8,741 bases of DNA, taken from contig JAGCUM010000142.1 of NCBI GenBank assembly GCA_017962865.1, positions 1 to 8,741 of the forward strand, read 5' to 3'. The stretch's first letter is position 1; each line of letters opens with the position of its first letter. Origin of the DNA: Spirochaetales bacterium. Lineage in GTDB: Bacteria > Spirochaetota > Spirochaetia > Sphaerochaetales > Sphaerochaetaceae. Positions 1 to 5,782 of this stretch are shown piece after piece. The notes beneath the pieces were generated by a model, which did no database searches, was not told where the DNA came from, and saw only the letters and a list, made by a program, of their open reading frames with translations. Both the position numbers and the translations under genes were made by a program.

Positions 1-43
1 AAATCAGGTGGACAAGAGATATTTCCAGATCGGGAGGATTCTG

Positions 44-72
44 ATTGTTCCCTCGTCGAACTCGAGGACAAT
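44..72 (+). other. Imperfect hairpin at left edge
   Basis: ATTGT (44-48) pairs with ACAAT (68-72) and CCTCG (51-55) with CGAGG (63-67). This leaves a 2-base bulge and a 7-base loop. A run of T begins at 85, about 12 bases after the stem, which is too far for a textbook Rho-independent terminator. It may be a relic or a weak 3' element of a gene to the left. Confidence 0.35.
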
Positions 73-94
73 AAACCTGTCAACTTTTTTTAAT

Positions 95-134
95 GGTTTT
101 TGGCAAAACCGATAAAGAAAATTGAACGGTTTTG
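95..134 (+). other. Two overlapping inverted repeats, mutually exclusive hairpins
   Basis: GGTTTT (95-100) can pair with AAAACC (105-110) over a 4-base loop. Alternatively CAAAACCG (104-111) can pair with CGGTTTTG (127-134) over a 15-base loop. Both use the same middle arm, so only one can form at a time. No function is assigned. The pairs are A/U-rich and may be chance. Confidence 0.35.
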
Positions 135-187
135 GTAACTCGATGCAAGGATTGATTTTATTTTGCGTAAAAGGGATAGTTTTTCGT

Positions 188-250
188 ACAGCGGGAACAG
201 CTGGGATAGCGGATACAGCAAGTACAGCGGGTGTAGCGGAGATAGCTATC
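188..250. repeat. Degenerate 9-base tandem repeat, about seven units
   Basis: Seven consecutive 9-base units of rough consensus ACAGCGGGT begin at 188, 197, 206, 215, 224, 233 and 242. On the plus strand they read as tripeptides of the form Thr/Ile/Val-Ala-x. On the minus strand they read as Ala-Pro/Val-rich sequence. The plus-strand frame can be opened by an ATG at 143 and stops at TAA 257-259. The same frame resumes as a Gly/Ala/Val-rich hydrophobic stretch at about 293-376 after a second stop at 272-274. Related GGCTGT and CGGCTGT motifs continue to about 360. Confidence 0.5.
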
Positions 251-421
251 AACAGCTAAAGTGGCTGGGATTAATGGTATCGGACTGAATGGCTGTTGTT
301 GGGCGGCTTCGTTGTCTCCGCTGTCTCGGGAGGCTTAGCTGGTCTGGCTGTAGCGGCTGTCTTCGGTGCACAAGGATAACAAGGAGCAGAAGGCTCACAA
401 AATGCCACTAAAATATATATC

Positions 422-450
422 TAGACATAAATTATCTTTTGGGGCATAAT
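422..450 (+). promoter_or_regulatory. Predicted sigma70-type promoter of the ffh operon
   Basis: TAGACA (422-427; one mismatch to TTGACA) lies exactly 17 bases before CATAAT (445-450; one mismatch to TATAAT). With the usual 6-base discriminator, transcription would start at about G457. That is only 3 bases before the ffh ATG at 460, so the message would be almost leaderless. No other good promoter was seen in 1-438. Confidence 0.6.
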
Positions 451-459
451 GCTTCGGTT

Positions 460-1797
460 ATGTTTGATTCCATAAGCGATAAATTTTCATCGATAATACG
501 CTCTATATCCGGCAAGTCCAAGATTACCGAGAAGAACATCCAGGACGCGGTCGAAGAGATAAAGCTGGCTCTGCTTGATGCGGATGTAAATCTCCGTGTT
601 GTAAGGCGTTTCGTCAACAGGACGATGGAGGAGGCCAAGGGAGACAAGGTCCTCAAGGCGGTCGATCCCGGTCAGCAGTTCACAAAGATCGTGTACGACA
701 AGATGGTGCAGCTTCTTGGAGATCCCGATCATCAGAAGCTCAACCTCAAGGGTCCGGACACTGTCTCCGTGATCCTGATGATGGGTCTCCAGGGCTCCGG
801 TAAGACAACCACCAGTGCAAAGCTGGCCCTCATGCTCAAGAAGCAGGGCCGCCGTGTCATGATGGCAGCATGCGACCTCATCAGGCCCGCAGCAATCACA
901 CAGCTTCAGGTTCTCGGAGAGCAGGTCGATGTCCCCGTCTACGCCGAGCTCGATACCAAGAATCCCGTGCAGGTGGCGGTCAACGCATTCAAGAAGGCCA
1001 AGCGCGAGCAGTATGACGTGCTGATCGTCGATACATCCGGAAGAATGTATCTGGACGAGGCCATGATGAAGGAGCTTGTGGATGTCAACGCAGCGGTCCA
1101 TCCGGACGAGACGCTGTTCGTGGCCGATGCCATGACAGGTCAGAATGCGGTGACGATCGCCCAGGAGTTCGAGCAGAAGGTCGGAATCTCGGGTGTGATC
1201 CTGACCAAGTTCGATTCCGATACCCGCGGCGGTGCGGCACTCTCCCTGAGGGAAGTCGTAGGAAAGCCCATCAAGTTCATCGGTGTCGGTGAGAAGATGG
1301 ACAACCTCGAGGTCTTCTATCCGGACAGGATGGCCAGCAGGATCCTCGGCATGGGAGACATCGTCTCTCTGGTCGAGAAGGCCCAGGAGACCTTCGATGC
1401 CAAACAGGCCGAAAAACTGCAGGAGAAGATGGCGAAGAACACCTTCGATCTGCAGGATTACCTAGAGCAGATAGAGAACATGACCAAGATGGGCGGGATA
1501 GGCAAAATCATCGATATGCTGCCCGGAGCCAAGGGAAATATCTCGGAAGATGACATTGACAAGCAGGAAATGTTGAAAGAAAAGGCAATTATTCAGTCAA
1601 TGACCTTCCAAGAAAGACAGAATATCTATATAATTGGTCCGGCTCGGAAGAGAAGGATAGCAAAAGGCAGCGGAACTTCCGTCGGTGAAGTGGGCCACCT
1701 TTTGAAGAAGTTTGAAAAGATGCGGCTGAGTATGAAGAAGCTCGCAAAGAATAAAAAGTACCAGGCTGCTATGATGAAGCAGATGGGCATGAACTGA
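460..1797 (+). CDS. ffh: Signal recognition particle GTPase Ffh
   Basis: Ffh (SRP54) binds 4.5S/SRP RNA and hydrophobic signal sequences on nascent chains, and delivers ribosomes to FtsY at the membrane. The 445-residue protein has the normal order. An N domain (about 1-90) is followed by a G domain with P-loop GLQGSGKTTT (109-118), DLIRPAA, DTSGR (191-195, usually DTAGR), TKFD (249-252, usually TKLD) and GVGEK. A Met-rich M domain follows, with SMTFQER and ARKRRIAKGSG before a basic Met-rich tail. I chose ATG 460 because the protein then starts MFDSISDKFS, as the family does. The frame can be extended to a TTG at 439, but those residues are not family-like. There is no clear Shine-Dalgarno sequence, and the promoter -10 box ends 9 bases before the ATG. 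From about 1555 the M-domain DNA is visibly more AT-rich than the G-domain DNA. It is the first gene of the operon, and rpsP follows after 21 bases. Confidence 0.97.
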   Translation: MFDSISDKFSSIIRSISGKSKITEKNIQDAVEEIKLALLDADVNLRVVRRFVNRTMEEAKGDKVLKAVDPGQQFTKIVYDKMVQLLGDPDHQKLNLKGPDTVSVILMMGLQGSGKTTTSAKLALMLKKQGRRVMMAACDLIRPAAITQLQVLGEQVDVPVYAELDTKNPVQVAVNAFKKAKREQYDVLIVDTSGRMYLDEAMMKELVDVNAAVHPDETLFVADAMTGQNAVTIAQEFEQKVGISGVILTKFDSDTRGGAALSLREVVGKPIKFIGVGEKMDNLEVFYPDRMASRILGMGDIVSLVEKAQETFDAKQAEKLQEKMAKNTFDLQDYLEQIENMTKMGGIGKIIDMLPGAKGNISEDDIDKQEMLKEKAIIQSMTFQERQNIYIIGPARKRRIAKGSGTSVGEVGHLLKKFEKMRLSMKKLAKNKKYQAAMMKQMGMN

Positions 1798-1818
1798 GAT
1801 TCGTTTAGGAGGAAGAAC

Positions 1819-2088
1819 GTGAGCGTTAGTATCAGATTGAAGAGATTCGGAACGAAGAAGAGACCTTATTACAGAGTCGTCGTCATTGACTCAAGGCTTT
1901 CAAATTCGGGAAGACCACTCGAGGAGATCGGTTTCTACCACCCGATCGAGGCCGAAGACAAGCAGGTCAAGATCGATGCTGAGAGAGCTGCCTACTGGCT
2001 CGGTTGCGGCGCACAGCCGTCCGACACCGTCAAGGCACTCTTCGCCAAGCAGGGTATCCAGGCCACCAAAGCTCCTGCAAAGGACTGA
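1819..2088 (+). CDS. rpsP: 30S ribosomal protein S16
   Basis: S16 binds 16S rRNA early in 30S assembly. The 89-residue protein matches the family from its first residues ([20 protein letters not shown]) through the IGFYHP segment and [19 protein letters not shown]. Its length is within the usual 80-100 range, with a short Ala/Lys tail. The start is GTG, fixed by an AGGAGG (1807-1812) six bases upstream. It lies between ffh and the KH-domain gene, the common rpsP-KH-rimM-trmD-rplS order, and is presumably cotranscribed with them. Confidence 0.97.
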   Translation: MSVSIRLKRFGTKKRPYYRVVVIDSRLSNSGRPLEEIGFYHPIEAEDKQVKIDAERAAYWLGCGAQPSDTVKALFAKQGIQATKAPAKD

Positions 2089-2092
2089 GTAA

Positions 2093-2326
2093 GTGGAAAG
2101 TGAACTGGTTGAATACATCGTCAAGTCCCTGGTCGATGAGCCGGAGAGCGTCGAAGTCAATGTGATCGAGGGCGAGAAGTCAACGATCCTTGAGCTGCGC
2201 GTTTCCCCGTCCGACATCGGCAAGGGTATTGGCAAGCAGGGCAGGATAGCCAAGGCCCTGAGGACAATCCTCAGCGCCACGGCAACCAAGAGCGGCAAGC
2301 ATGCCAGCCTTGAGATTCTGGACTGA
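2093..2326 (+). CDS. khpA: KH-domain RNA-binding protein, KhpA type
   Basis: This small single-KH-domain protein has 77 residues, the typical KhpA length. It starts [19 protein letters not shown] and carries the KH GxxG loop in [10 protein letters not shown], followed by the helix [10 protein letters not shown]. KhpA proteins (YlqC in Bacillus) bind RNA, in some species together with KhpB/EloR, with effects on ribosome biogenesis and cell elongation. No khpB is in this window. The start is GTG, 4 bases after the rpsP stop, with a weak AAAGGA inside the end of rpsP, so translation is probably coupled. Family identity is clear. The role in this organism is inferred. Confidence 0.92.
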   Translation: MESELVEYIVKSLVDEPESVEVNVIEGEKSTILELRVSPSDIGKGIGKQGRIAKALRTILSATATKSGKHASLEILD

Positions 2327-2344
2327 GTGCCTGGAGACAACGGT

Positions 2345-2854
2345 ATGAAACAGGTCCTTTCAACCGGAGTGATCAGGTCCCCGCATGGTGTAAAGGGGTT
2401 CGTCAAGGTTCATCCGTTCTCGGATGACTTTGAGCATTTCTTTTCGCTGGATGAGATTACTGTTCAGCGGGGCGATAAGACCAGAAGACTTTGCGTCGAG
2501 AAGGTGCAGAATCATTCAGGCGAGCTTCTGATGAAGTTCAAGGGAATCGATTCACCGGAAGATGCGAGGTTCCTCTCTGGTTGGGAGATCCTGGTACCAA
2601 GAGAACAGGCAAGCCCTCTTGCTGAGGGAGAGGTTTACACAGCTGACCTACAGGGTATGAAGCTGGTATATGATAACGAGGAAGTCGCTGAAGTGGTTTC
2701 AGTGCTCGACGGTGCCCAGTCCGTCCTTCTTGAGGTCAAGACCTCCAGGAACGACAGGCTGCATCTCGTCCCCTACATGAAAGGCGTGTTCGTGGACGAC
2801 GTGGACGTAGAGAAGGGAACCATGAGGCTTCTCAGGTCGGAGTTGTTGGATTGA
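2345..2854 (+). CDS. rimM: Ribosome maturation factor RimM
   Basis: RimM binds S19 and the 16S head domain during 30S maturation. The protein has an N-terminal RimM domain (TGVIRSPHGVKGFVKVHPFSD) and a C-terminal PRC-barrel (DLQGMKLVYDNEEVAEVVSV to VPYMKGVFVDDVDVEKGTM). I prefer ATG 2345, which has GGAG (2333-2336) 8 bases upstream and gives a 169-residue protein. A GTG at 2327, directly after the khpA stop, would add six residues (annotated by frame as VPGDNG) and cannot be excluded. The 3' end overlaps the start of trmD by 4 bases (TTGA), which implies translational coupling, and rimM and trmD are adjacent in many bacteria. Confidence 0.95.
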   Translation: MKQVLSTGVIRSPHGVKGFVKVHPFSDDFEHFFSLDEITVQRGDKTRRLCVEKVQNHSGELLMKFKGIDSPEDARFLSGWEILVPREQASPLAEGEVYTADLQGMKLVYDNEEVAEVVSVLDGAQSVLLEVKTSRNDRLHLVPYMKGVFVDDVDVEKGTMRLLRSELLD

Positions 2855-3594
2855 ATATAGACATTCTCACACTTTTTCCTGAGATGGTAAGCGGATTCTT
2901 CACGAATTCGATCATGGCGAGGGCTGTCAAGGCCGGTCTTGTTTCCTACAACATAGTTGATTGGAGACAGTACGCGGAGGACAAGCACCACAAGTGTGAC
3001 GATTCACCCTTTGGCGGGGGTGCAGGCATGGTCATCAAACCTGAACCGCTCTTCAAAGCTCTGGATCGCATTGATGCCATGAACAAGCGTGTTGTCTACG
3101 CATCCCCATCGGGAAAACGGCTGACACAGGACTACGCAAGGCAACTGAGCCGGGAGCCGGAGCTGGTCTTCATCTGCGGTCACTACGAAGGTATTGACCA
3201 GCGGATAATCGACCGTTATGTCGATGACGAGATATGCATAGGCGATTACGTGATTTCTTCAGGGGAAGTAGCCACCCTGGTGATAATCGATGCCGTCTAC
3301 AGGCTGATAGACGGGGTTATCACGGATTCCTCGCTCGACGAGGAGAGCTTCACCGGTCCGCTATTGGAATACCCACAATACACCAGGCCGGAAACCTATT
3401 GCGGAATGAGCGTTCCTGATATATTATTGTCAGGCCATCATGCCAACATAGAGAAGTGGAGGCTGCAGAAAAGGCTTGAGAAGACTTTGTCCAACAGGCC
3501 TGACTTGCTGGCGGATGCTTCGCTTGACGAAGAGACTGCCAAGCTATTGAAAAAAATACAATTGACCAAGGGGTTAGAAAATGGACTTGATTAA
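2851..3594 (+). CDS. trmD: tRNA (guanine-N1-)-methyltransferase TrmD
   Basis: TrmD transfers a methyl group from S-adenosylmethionine to N1 of G37 in tRNAs with G36, preventing +1 frameshifts. The 247-residue protein is a SPOUT (trefoil-knot) enzyme. It shows [11 protein letters not shown] at the N terminus, [34 protein letters not shown] (109-118), [10 protein letters not shown] (130-139) and the C-terminal YTRPETY and [13 protein letters not shown]. The catalytic Asp of E. coli and Haemophilus TrmD (in a DSF motif) appears as Glu165 in EESF. The start is TTG, supported by GGAG (2839-2842) 8 bases upstream and by the family-like N terminus. It overlaps the rimM stop by 4 bases. At its end it overlaps rplS by 14 bases. 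Confidence 0.97.
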   Translation: MNIDILTLFPEMVSGFFTNSIMARAVKAGLVSYNIVDWRQYAEDKHHKCDDSPFGGGAGMVIKPEPLFKALDRIDAMNKRVVYASPSGKRLTQDYARQLSREPELVFICGHYEGIDQRIIDRYVDDEICIGDYVISSGEVATLVIIDAVYRLIDGVITDSSLDEESFTGPLLEYPQYTRPETYCGMSVPDILLSGHHANIEKWRLQKRLEKTLSNRPDLLADASLDEETAKLLKKIQLTKGLENGLD

Positions 3595-3940
3595 GGCTAT
3601 TGAACAGGAACAGATGAAGCAGGATGCCGAGAACTTCCACATCGGAGATACAGTCAAGGTTTACTTCAAGATCGTTGAAGGAACAACCGAGAGAGTTCAG
3701 GCATACGAAGGCGTTGTCATTGCAAAGAACAACACCGGTATCAGAAGGACATTCGTTGTCCGCAAGATCTCCTACGGCGTAGGCGTCGAGAGAATTTTCC
3801 CGCTGCACTCACCGAGAGTAGAGAGAGTCGAGGTCATCAGACGCGGCCGCGTCAGAAGAGCCAAGCTCTACTATCTGCGTGACAAGGTCGGTAAGGCCGC
3901 CAAGGTCCCCGAGCAGATCCGCGGACACAAGGGCATCTGA
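3581..3940 (+). CDS. rplS: 50S ribosomal protein L19
   Basis: L19 sits at the 30S-50S interface of the ribosome. The 119-residue protein is of normal family length and shows [54 protein letters not shown] and the basic [21 protein letters not shown] tail. ATG 3581 is preceded by AAGGGG (3568-3573) with a 7-base gap, and lies 14 bases inside the end of trmD. It is the last gene of the ffh operon, and a strong terminator follows 25 bases after its stop. Confidence 0.98.
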   Translation: MDLIKAIEQEQMKQDAENFHIGDTVKVYFKIVEGTTERVQAYEGVVIAKNNTGIRRTFVVRKISYGVGVERIFPLHSPRVERVEVIRRGRVRRAKLYYLRDKVGKAAKVPEQIRGHKGI

Positions 3941-3965
3941 GCCTGATTTCAGTGAATATCATAGG

Positions 3966-3996
3966 AAAGACGGAGGCATTGCTTCCGTCTTTTTTT
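3966..3996 (+). terminator. Rho-independent terminator after rplS
   Basis: A 12-base-pair stem (3966-3977 with 3981-3992, including one G-U pair, core AAAGACGGA/TCCGTCTTT) has a 3-base loop ATT. T residues run from 3990 to 3996. It should end the ffh-rplS transcript. The T-run is also where the -35 region of the yraN promoter would lie. Confidence 0.9.
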
Positions 3997-4018
3997 GCCC
4001 GACGATATTCTATATAAT
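3990..4018 (+). promoter_or_regulatory. Predicted promoter of yraN, perfect TATAAT box
   Basis: TATAAT at 4013-4018 matches the -10 consensus exactly. The -35 position at 17-base spacing (3990-3995) is TTTTTT, a weak match lying in the terminator's T-run. The canonical start base, 7 after the -10, is A4025, the A of the in-frame ATG. The predicted message is therefore leaderless. Confidence 0.55.
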
Positions 4019-4024
4019 GTAGAT

Positions 4025-4378
4025 ATGAACATGGACAGAAGGGCAAAAGGCTTCGAGTGCGAGGGTCTGGTTTCAGAGTTCCTCCGGAAGGAGGGCTACA
4101 CCGTTCTCGAGCGCAATTACCGTTGTCCCATGGGTGAAATCGACGTGCTGTCGCTATCGCCCGAAGGGGTCCTCTGTGTGACGGAGGTCAAGAGCCTTTC
4201 CGGAAGGTGGGCTTCAGACGATGTCCGCTACATGGTGGATGGCCGTAAAATGATACGCCTGAAGAAGACTTTGGAGCATTATCTGGCAAACGGACATGAG
4301 GTGAAGTTCAAGGCTATCCGCTTTGATGTTGCAACTGTCACCGATGCTCATGTAACATACTACAGTGGAGAATACTGA
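4025..4378 (+). CDS. yraN: UPF0102/YraN-family nuclease-like protein
   Basis: This 117-residue protein is of the YraN (UPF0102) family, usually placed in the restriction-endonuclease-like fold by its acidic/EVK motif. No function is firmly established. Visible motifs are RAKGFECEGLVSEFLRKEGYTVLERNYRCPMGEID, then VTEVKSLSGRW, the family's GEIDxn(V)EVK arrangement. The C-terminal half (KTLEHYLANGHEVKFKAIRFDVATV) also fits. I chose ATG 4025; ATG 4031 (MDRRAKG) is an alternative. A longer TTG-started frame from 3995 would begin inside the terminator T-run and is unlikely. No Shine-Dalgarno sequence is present, and a TATAAT box ends 6 bases before the ATG. The stop overlaps the next ATG by one base. 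Confidence 0.88.
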   Translation: MNMDRRAKGFECEGLVSEFLRKEGYTVLERNYRCPMGEIDVLSLSPEGVLCVTEVKSLSGRWASDDVRYMVDGRKMIRLKKTLEHYLANGHEVKFKAIRFDVATVTDAHVTYYSGEY

Positions 4379-4791
4379 TGGATAACAACAGAAAGAGAAA
4401 GAAATCCAGAGGTGGAGATAACAGAAAGCCCCAGCAACAGCCGCAGGCTCAGCAGCAGTCACGCAAGCACATGGTTTTCGAGGAGCTCGATGTGCCTCAG
4501 GTCAACGAGCCCAAGCCGCTTTGCCATATCTGCGGACAGACCATAGACTTCATAGCTGAGGCAATCAGCGAGAGCGACGGTTCCTACAGCCATTTCGACT
4601 GTGTCCTGAACAAGCTCCGCGAGGAGTATCAGGTCAAGGAAGACGAGACACTGTCATACGTCGGTCACGGCAACTTCGCAGTCTTCTGCAAGGACGAGCA
4701 GGGCCATCTGGTCATCAAGACCAGGATTCCCTATGAGAGCAAGGAAAGCTACGACGGAGCCAAGAAGTTCGTGGAGGGAAGCAAGGAATGA
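4378..4791 (+). CDS. Hypothetical protein, CxxC/HxxC zinc-finger-like, basic Gln-rich N terminus
   Basis: I do not recognise this 137-residue protein. Residues 1-31 are very basic and Gln/Pro-rich (RKRKKSRGG, then QQQ runs) and probably disordered and nucleic-acid- or ribosome-binding. Residues 49-75 hold C49-x2-C52-x19-H72-x2-C75 (CHIC and HFDC), a plausible single zinc site. An acidic/mixed C-terminal half follows, with GHGNFAVFCKD and HLVIKTRIPYESKE. There is no signal peptide or membrane segment. The start is clear: GGAG (4367-4370) lies 7 bases before the ATG, which overlaps the yraN stop by one base. Its own stop overlaps the coaD start (ATGA). This tight coupling suggests a real, conserved gene co-expressed with yraN and coaD. 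Zinc binding is inferred only from the motif. Confidence 0.88.
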   Translation: MDNNRKRKKSRGGDNRKPQQQPQAQQQSRKHMVFEELDVPQVNEPKPLCHICGQTIDFIAEAISESDGSYSHFDCVLNKLREEYQVKEDETLSYVGHGNFAVFCKDEQGHLVIKTRIPYESKESYDGAKKFVEGSKE

Positions 4792-5288
4792 ATACCAAAG
4801 TTGCAATGCTCCCGGGGACATTCGATCCCCCGACAATAGGACATCTGGATATCATCGAGCGCTGTGCGGCCCTCTATGAGAGGATGTACGTGGTGATTGC
4901 GGACAACATCACCAAGAAGACCCTGTTTACCGCCCAGGAGCGCAAGGAAATGCTCCAGAAGATCCTGAAGAATCACAAGAACATCCAGGTCGAGATATGG
5001 TCCGGCCTCGTGGTGGACTTTGCAAAGAAGAACGATGTGGGAGTGATAGTCAGGGGAGTGCGTGCCATGAACGACTTCGGTTACGAGGTCGAACTGGCCA
5101 TGACGTACAAGCAGATGCTGCCCGAGGTGGAGGTCCTATTCATCCCGACGAACCCCAAGTATTTCCTTATCCGCAGCTCCAGCATCAAGGAAATGGCCGT
5201 ATTCGGAGCCGACATCTCCAAAATGGTGCCCAAAACCGTTCTGGATGCCGTCAACGATAAGTTAAACACTTCCAAAGTGTTGACTTAA
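4788..5288 (+). CDS. coaD: Pantetheine-phosphate adenylyltransferase
   Basis: PPAT transfers AMP from ATP to 4'-phosphopantetheine, giving dephospho-CoA in the penultimate step of CoA synthesis. The 166-residue protein has the nucleotidyltransferase motif PGTFDPPTIGHLDII (TxGH at 16-19), RGVRAMNDFGYEVELAM and the ATP-binding RSSSIKEMA. Its length is normal for the family (about 160). GGAGGG (4773-4778) lies 9 bases before the ATG, which overlaps the previous stop (ATGA). The last codons, after the conserved VPKTVLDAVNDKL, contain a perfect 7-3-7 palindrome and part of the rpmF promoter. The poorly conserved C-terminal tail has thus been recruited for regulatory DNA. Confidence 0.97.
   Translation: MNTKVAMLPGTFDPPTIGHLDIIERCAALYERMYVVIADNITKKTLFTAQERKEMLQKILKNHKNIQVEIWSGLVVDFAKKNDVGVIVRGVRAMNDFGYEVELAMTYKQMLPEVEVLFIPTNPKYFLIRSSSIKEMAVFGADISKMVPKTVLDAVNDKLNTSKVLT
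5265..5281. promoter_or_regulatory. Perfect 7-3-7 palindrome next to the rpmF -35 box
   Basis: AACACTT (5265-5271), spacer CCA, AAGTGTT (5275-5281) is a perfect inverted repeat overlapping the first bases of the TTGACT -35 element. This is a typical place for a repressor operator. It has no T-run directly after it, so it is not an obvious terminator. I do not recognise the motif as a known operator. Confidence 0.45.
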
Positions 5289-5308
5289 ATAGGCTTTTTT
5301 CATAAACT
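5280..5308 (+). promoter_or_regulatory. Predicted promoter of rpmF-acpP-rnc
   Basis: TTGACT (5280-5285; five of six to consensus) is 17 bases before TAAACT (5303-5308; four of six). The start would be near 5315, leaving a leader of about 35 bases with a good Shine-Dalgarno sequence before rpmF. The -35 lies across the coaD stop codon. Confidence 0.5.
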
Positions 5309-5349
5309 CACAATGTTGTTTAACTTATTAAATTTGCAGAGGTAACATT

Positions 5350-5532
5350 ATGGCAACACCGAAATATAAGACATCCAAGGCAAAGGCCGCCACACGCAAG
5401 GCATCCAACATGAGACTGCAGCAGCCCACACTGTGCAAGTGCACGAAGTGCGGTCAGCTCATCCTGCCCCACCGCGTCTGCCCGCAGTGCGGATACTATA
5501 AGGGTGTCCAGGTAGTAAATCCTGAGGAGTAA
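5350..5532 (+). CDS. rpmF: 50S ribosomal protein L32, zinc-ribbon form
   Basis: L32 is a small protein of the large ribosomal subunit. The 60-residue sequence begins ATPKYKTSKAKAATRKA and has LPHRVCPQCGYYKGVQV. Four Cys, C31-x2-C34 and C44-x2-C47, form the zinc ribbon, so this is the Cys-containing (C+) form. An additional Cys is at 29. AGAGG (5338-5342) lies 7 bases before ATG 5350. It is the first gene of the rpmF-acpP-rnc unit, with acpP starting 5 bases after its stop. rpmF commonly neighbours fatty-acid genes in bacteria. Confidence 0.97.
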   Translation: MATPKYKTSKAKAATRKASNMRLQQPTLCKCTKCGQLILPHRVCPQCGYYKGVQVVNPEE

Positions 5533-5537
5533 TAACT

Positions 5538-5777
5538 ATGACAAACAGCGAAGTATTCAACAAGGTTAAGGCTATCATCGCCGACAAGCTCGCAGTCGAT
5601 GAGGACAAGATCACAAGAGAGTCTTCTTTCGTCAATGACCTCAAGGCCGACAGCATGGACATTCTCGATCTGGTCAGCGGATTCGAGGAAGAGTTCGACA
5701 TCACGATTCCCGACGAGAAGGGCAGAACCTTCGAGACAGTCGGTGAGGCTGTTGACTATCTGGCAAGCCTTGTCTGA
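5538..5777 (+). CDS. acpP: Acyl carrier protein
   Basis: ACP carries growing acyl chains on a 4'-phosphopantetheine arm during type II fatty-acid synthesis. The 79-residue acidic protein has the modification site DSMD with Ser39, in LKADSMDILDLVSGFEEEFDITIPDE, followed by TVGEAVDYLASL. DSLD is the commonest form of this motif, and Met here is a mild change. GAGGAG (5524-5529), which overlaps the last codons of rpmF, lies 8 bases before the ATG. A terminator-like hairpin begins 20 bases after the stop, which would cap the abundant rpmF-acpP message. The upstream coaD makes the precursor of its prosthetic group. Confidence 0.98.
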   Translation: MTNSEVFNKVKAIIADKLAVDEDKITRESSFVNDLKADSMDILDLVSGFEEEFDITIPDEKGRTFETVGEAVDYLASLV

Positions 5778-5782
5778 CACTG

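Larger units (their letters stand above)
1..438. other. Upstream region without a confident gene
   Basis: No reading frame here is convincing. At the left edge two plus-strand frames are open from the window start (stops TAA 91-93 and TAA 113-115), so 1-93 or 2-115 could be the 3' end of a gene starting outside the window. A minus-strand frame from a TTG at 252 to a stop at 4-6 is also open, but it has no ribosome binding site and begins in the low-complexity repeat. A further minus frame, 408 to 271 (GTG start), reads as 45 Pro/Ala/Thr-rich residues. The stretch is more AT-rich than the operon that follows, except in the repeat. It contains small inverted repeats (44-72, 95-110, 104-134), a 9-base degenerate repeat (188-250) and the ffh promoter at its right end. 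It could be decayed coding sequence or a plain intergenic region. Confidence 0.5.

Noticed and set aside
4..252. 82-residue minus-strand open frame starting at TTG 252
   Set aside because: No ribosome binding site, start inside the 9-base repeat, Ala/Pro-rich opening from low-complexity DNA, and two plus-strand frames are open over the same left end. Not supportable as a gene.
439..459. TTG extension of ffh by seven residues
   Set aside because: The extra residues do not resemble Ffh N termini, would start inside the promoter, and ATG 460 gives the expected MFDS-type start.
487..1101. 204-residue minus-strand frame within ffh
   Set aside because: Antisense shadow of a strongly conserved gene; its Leu/His/Asp-rich composition comes from the codon bias of the real frame.
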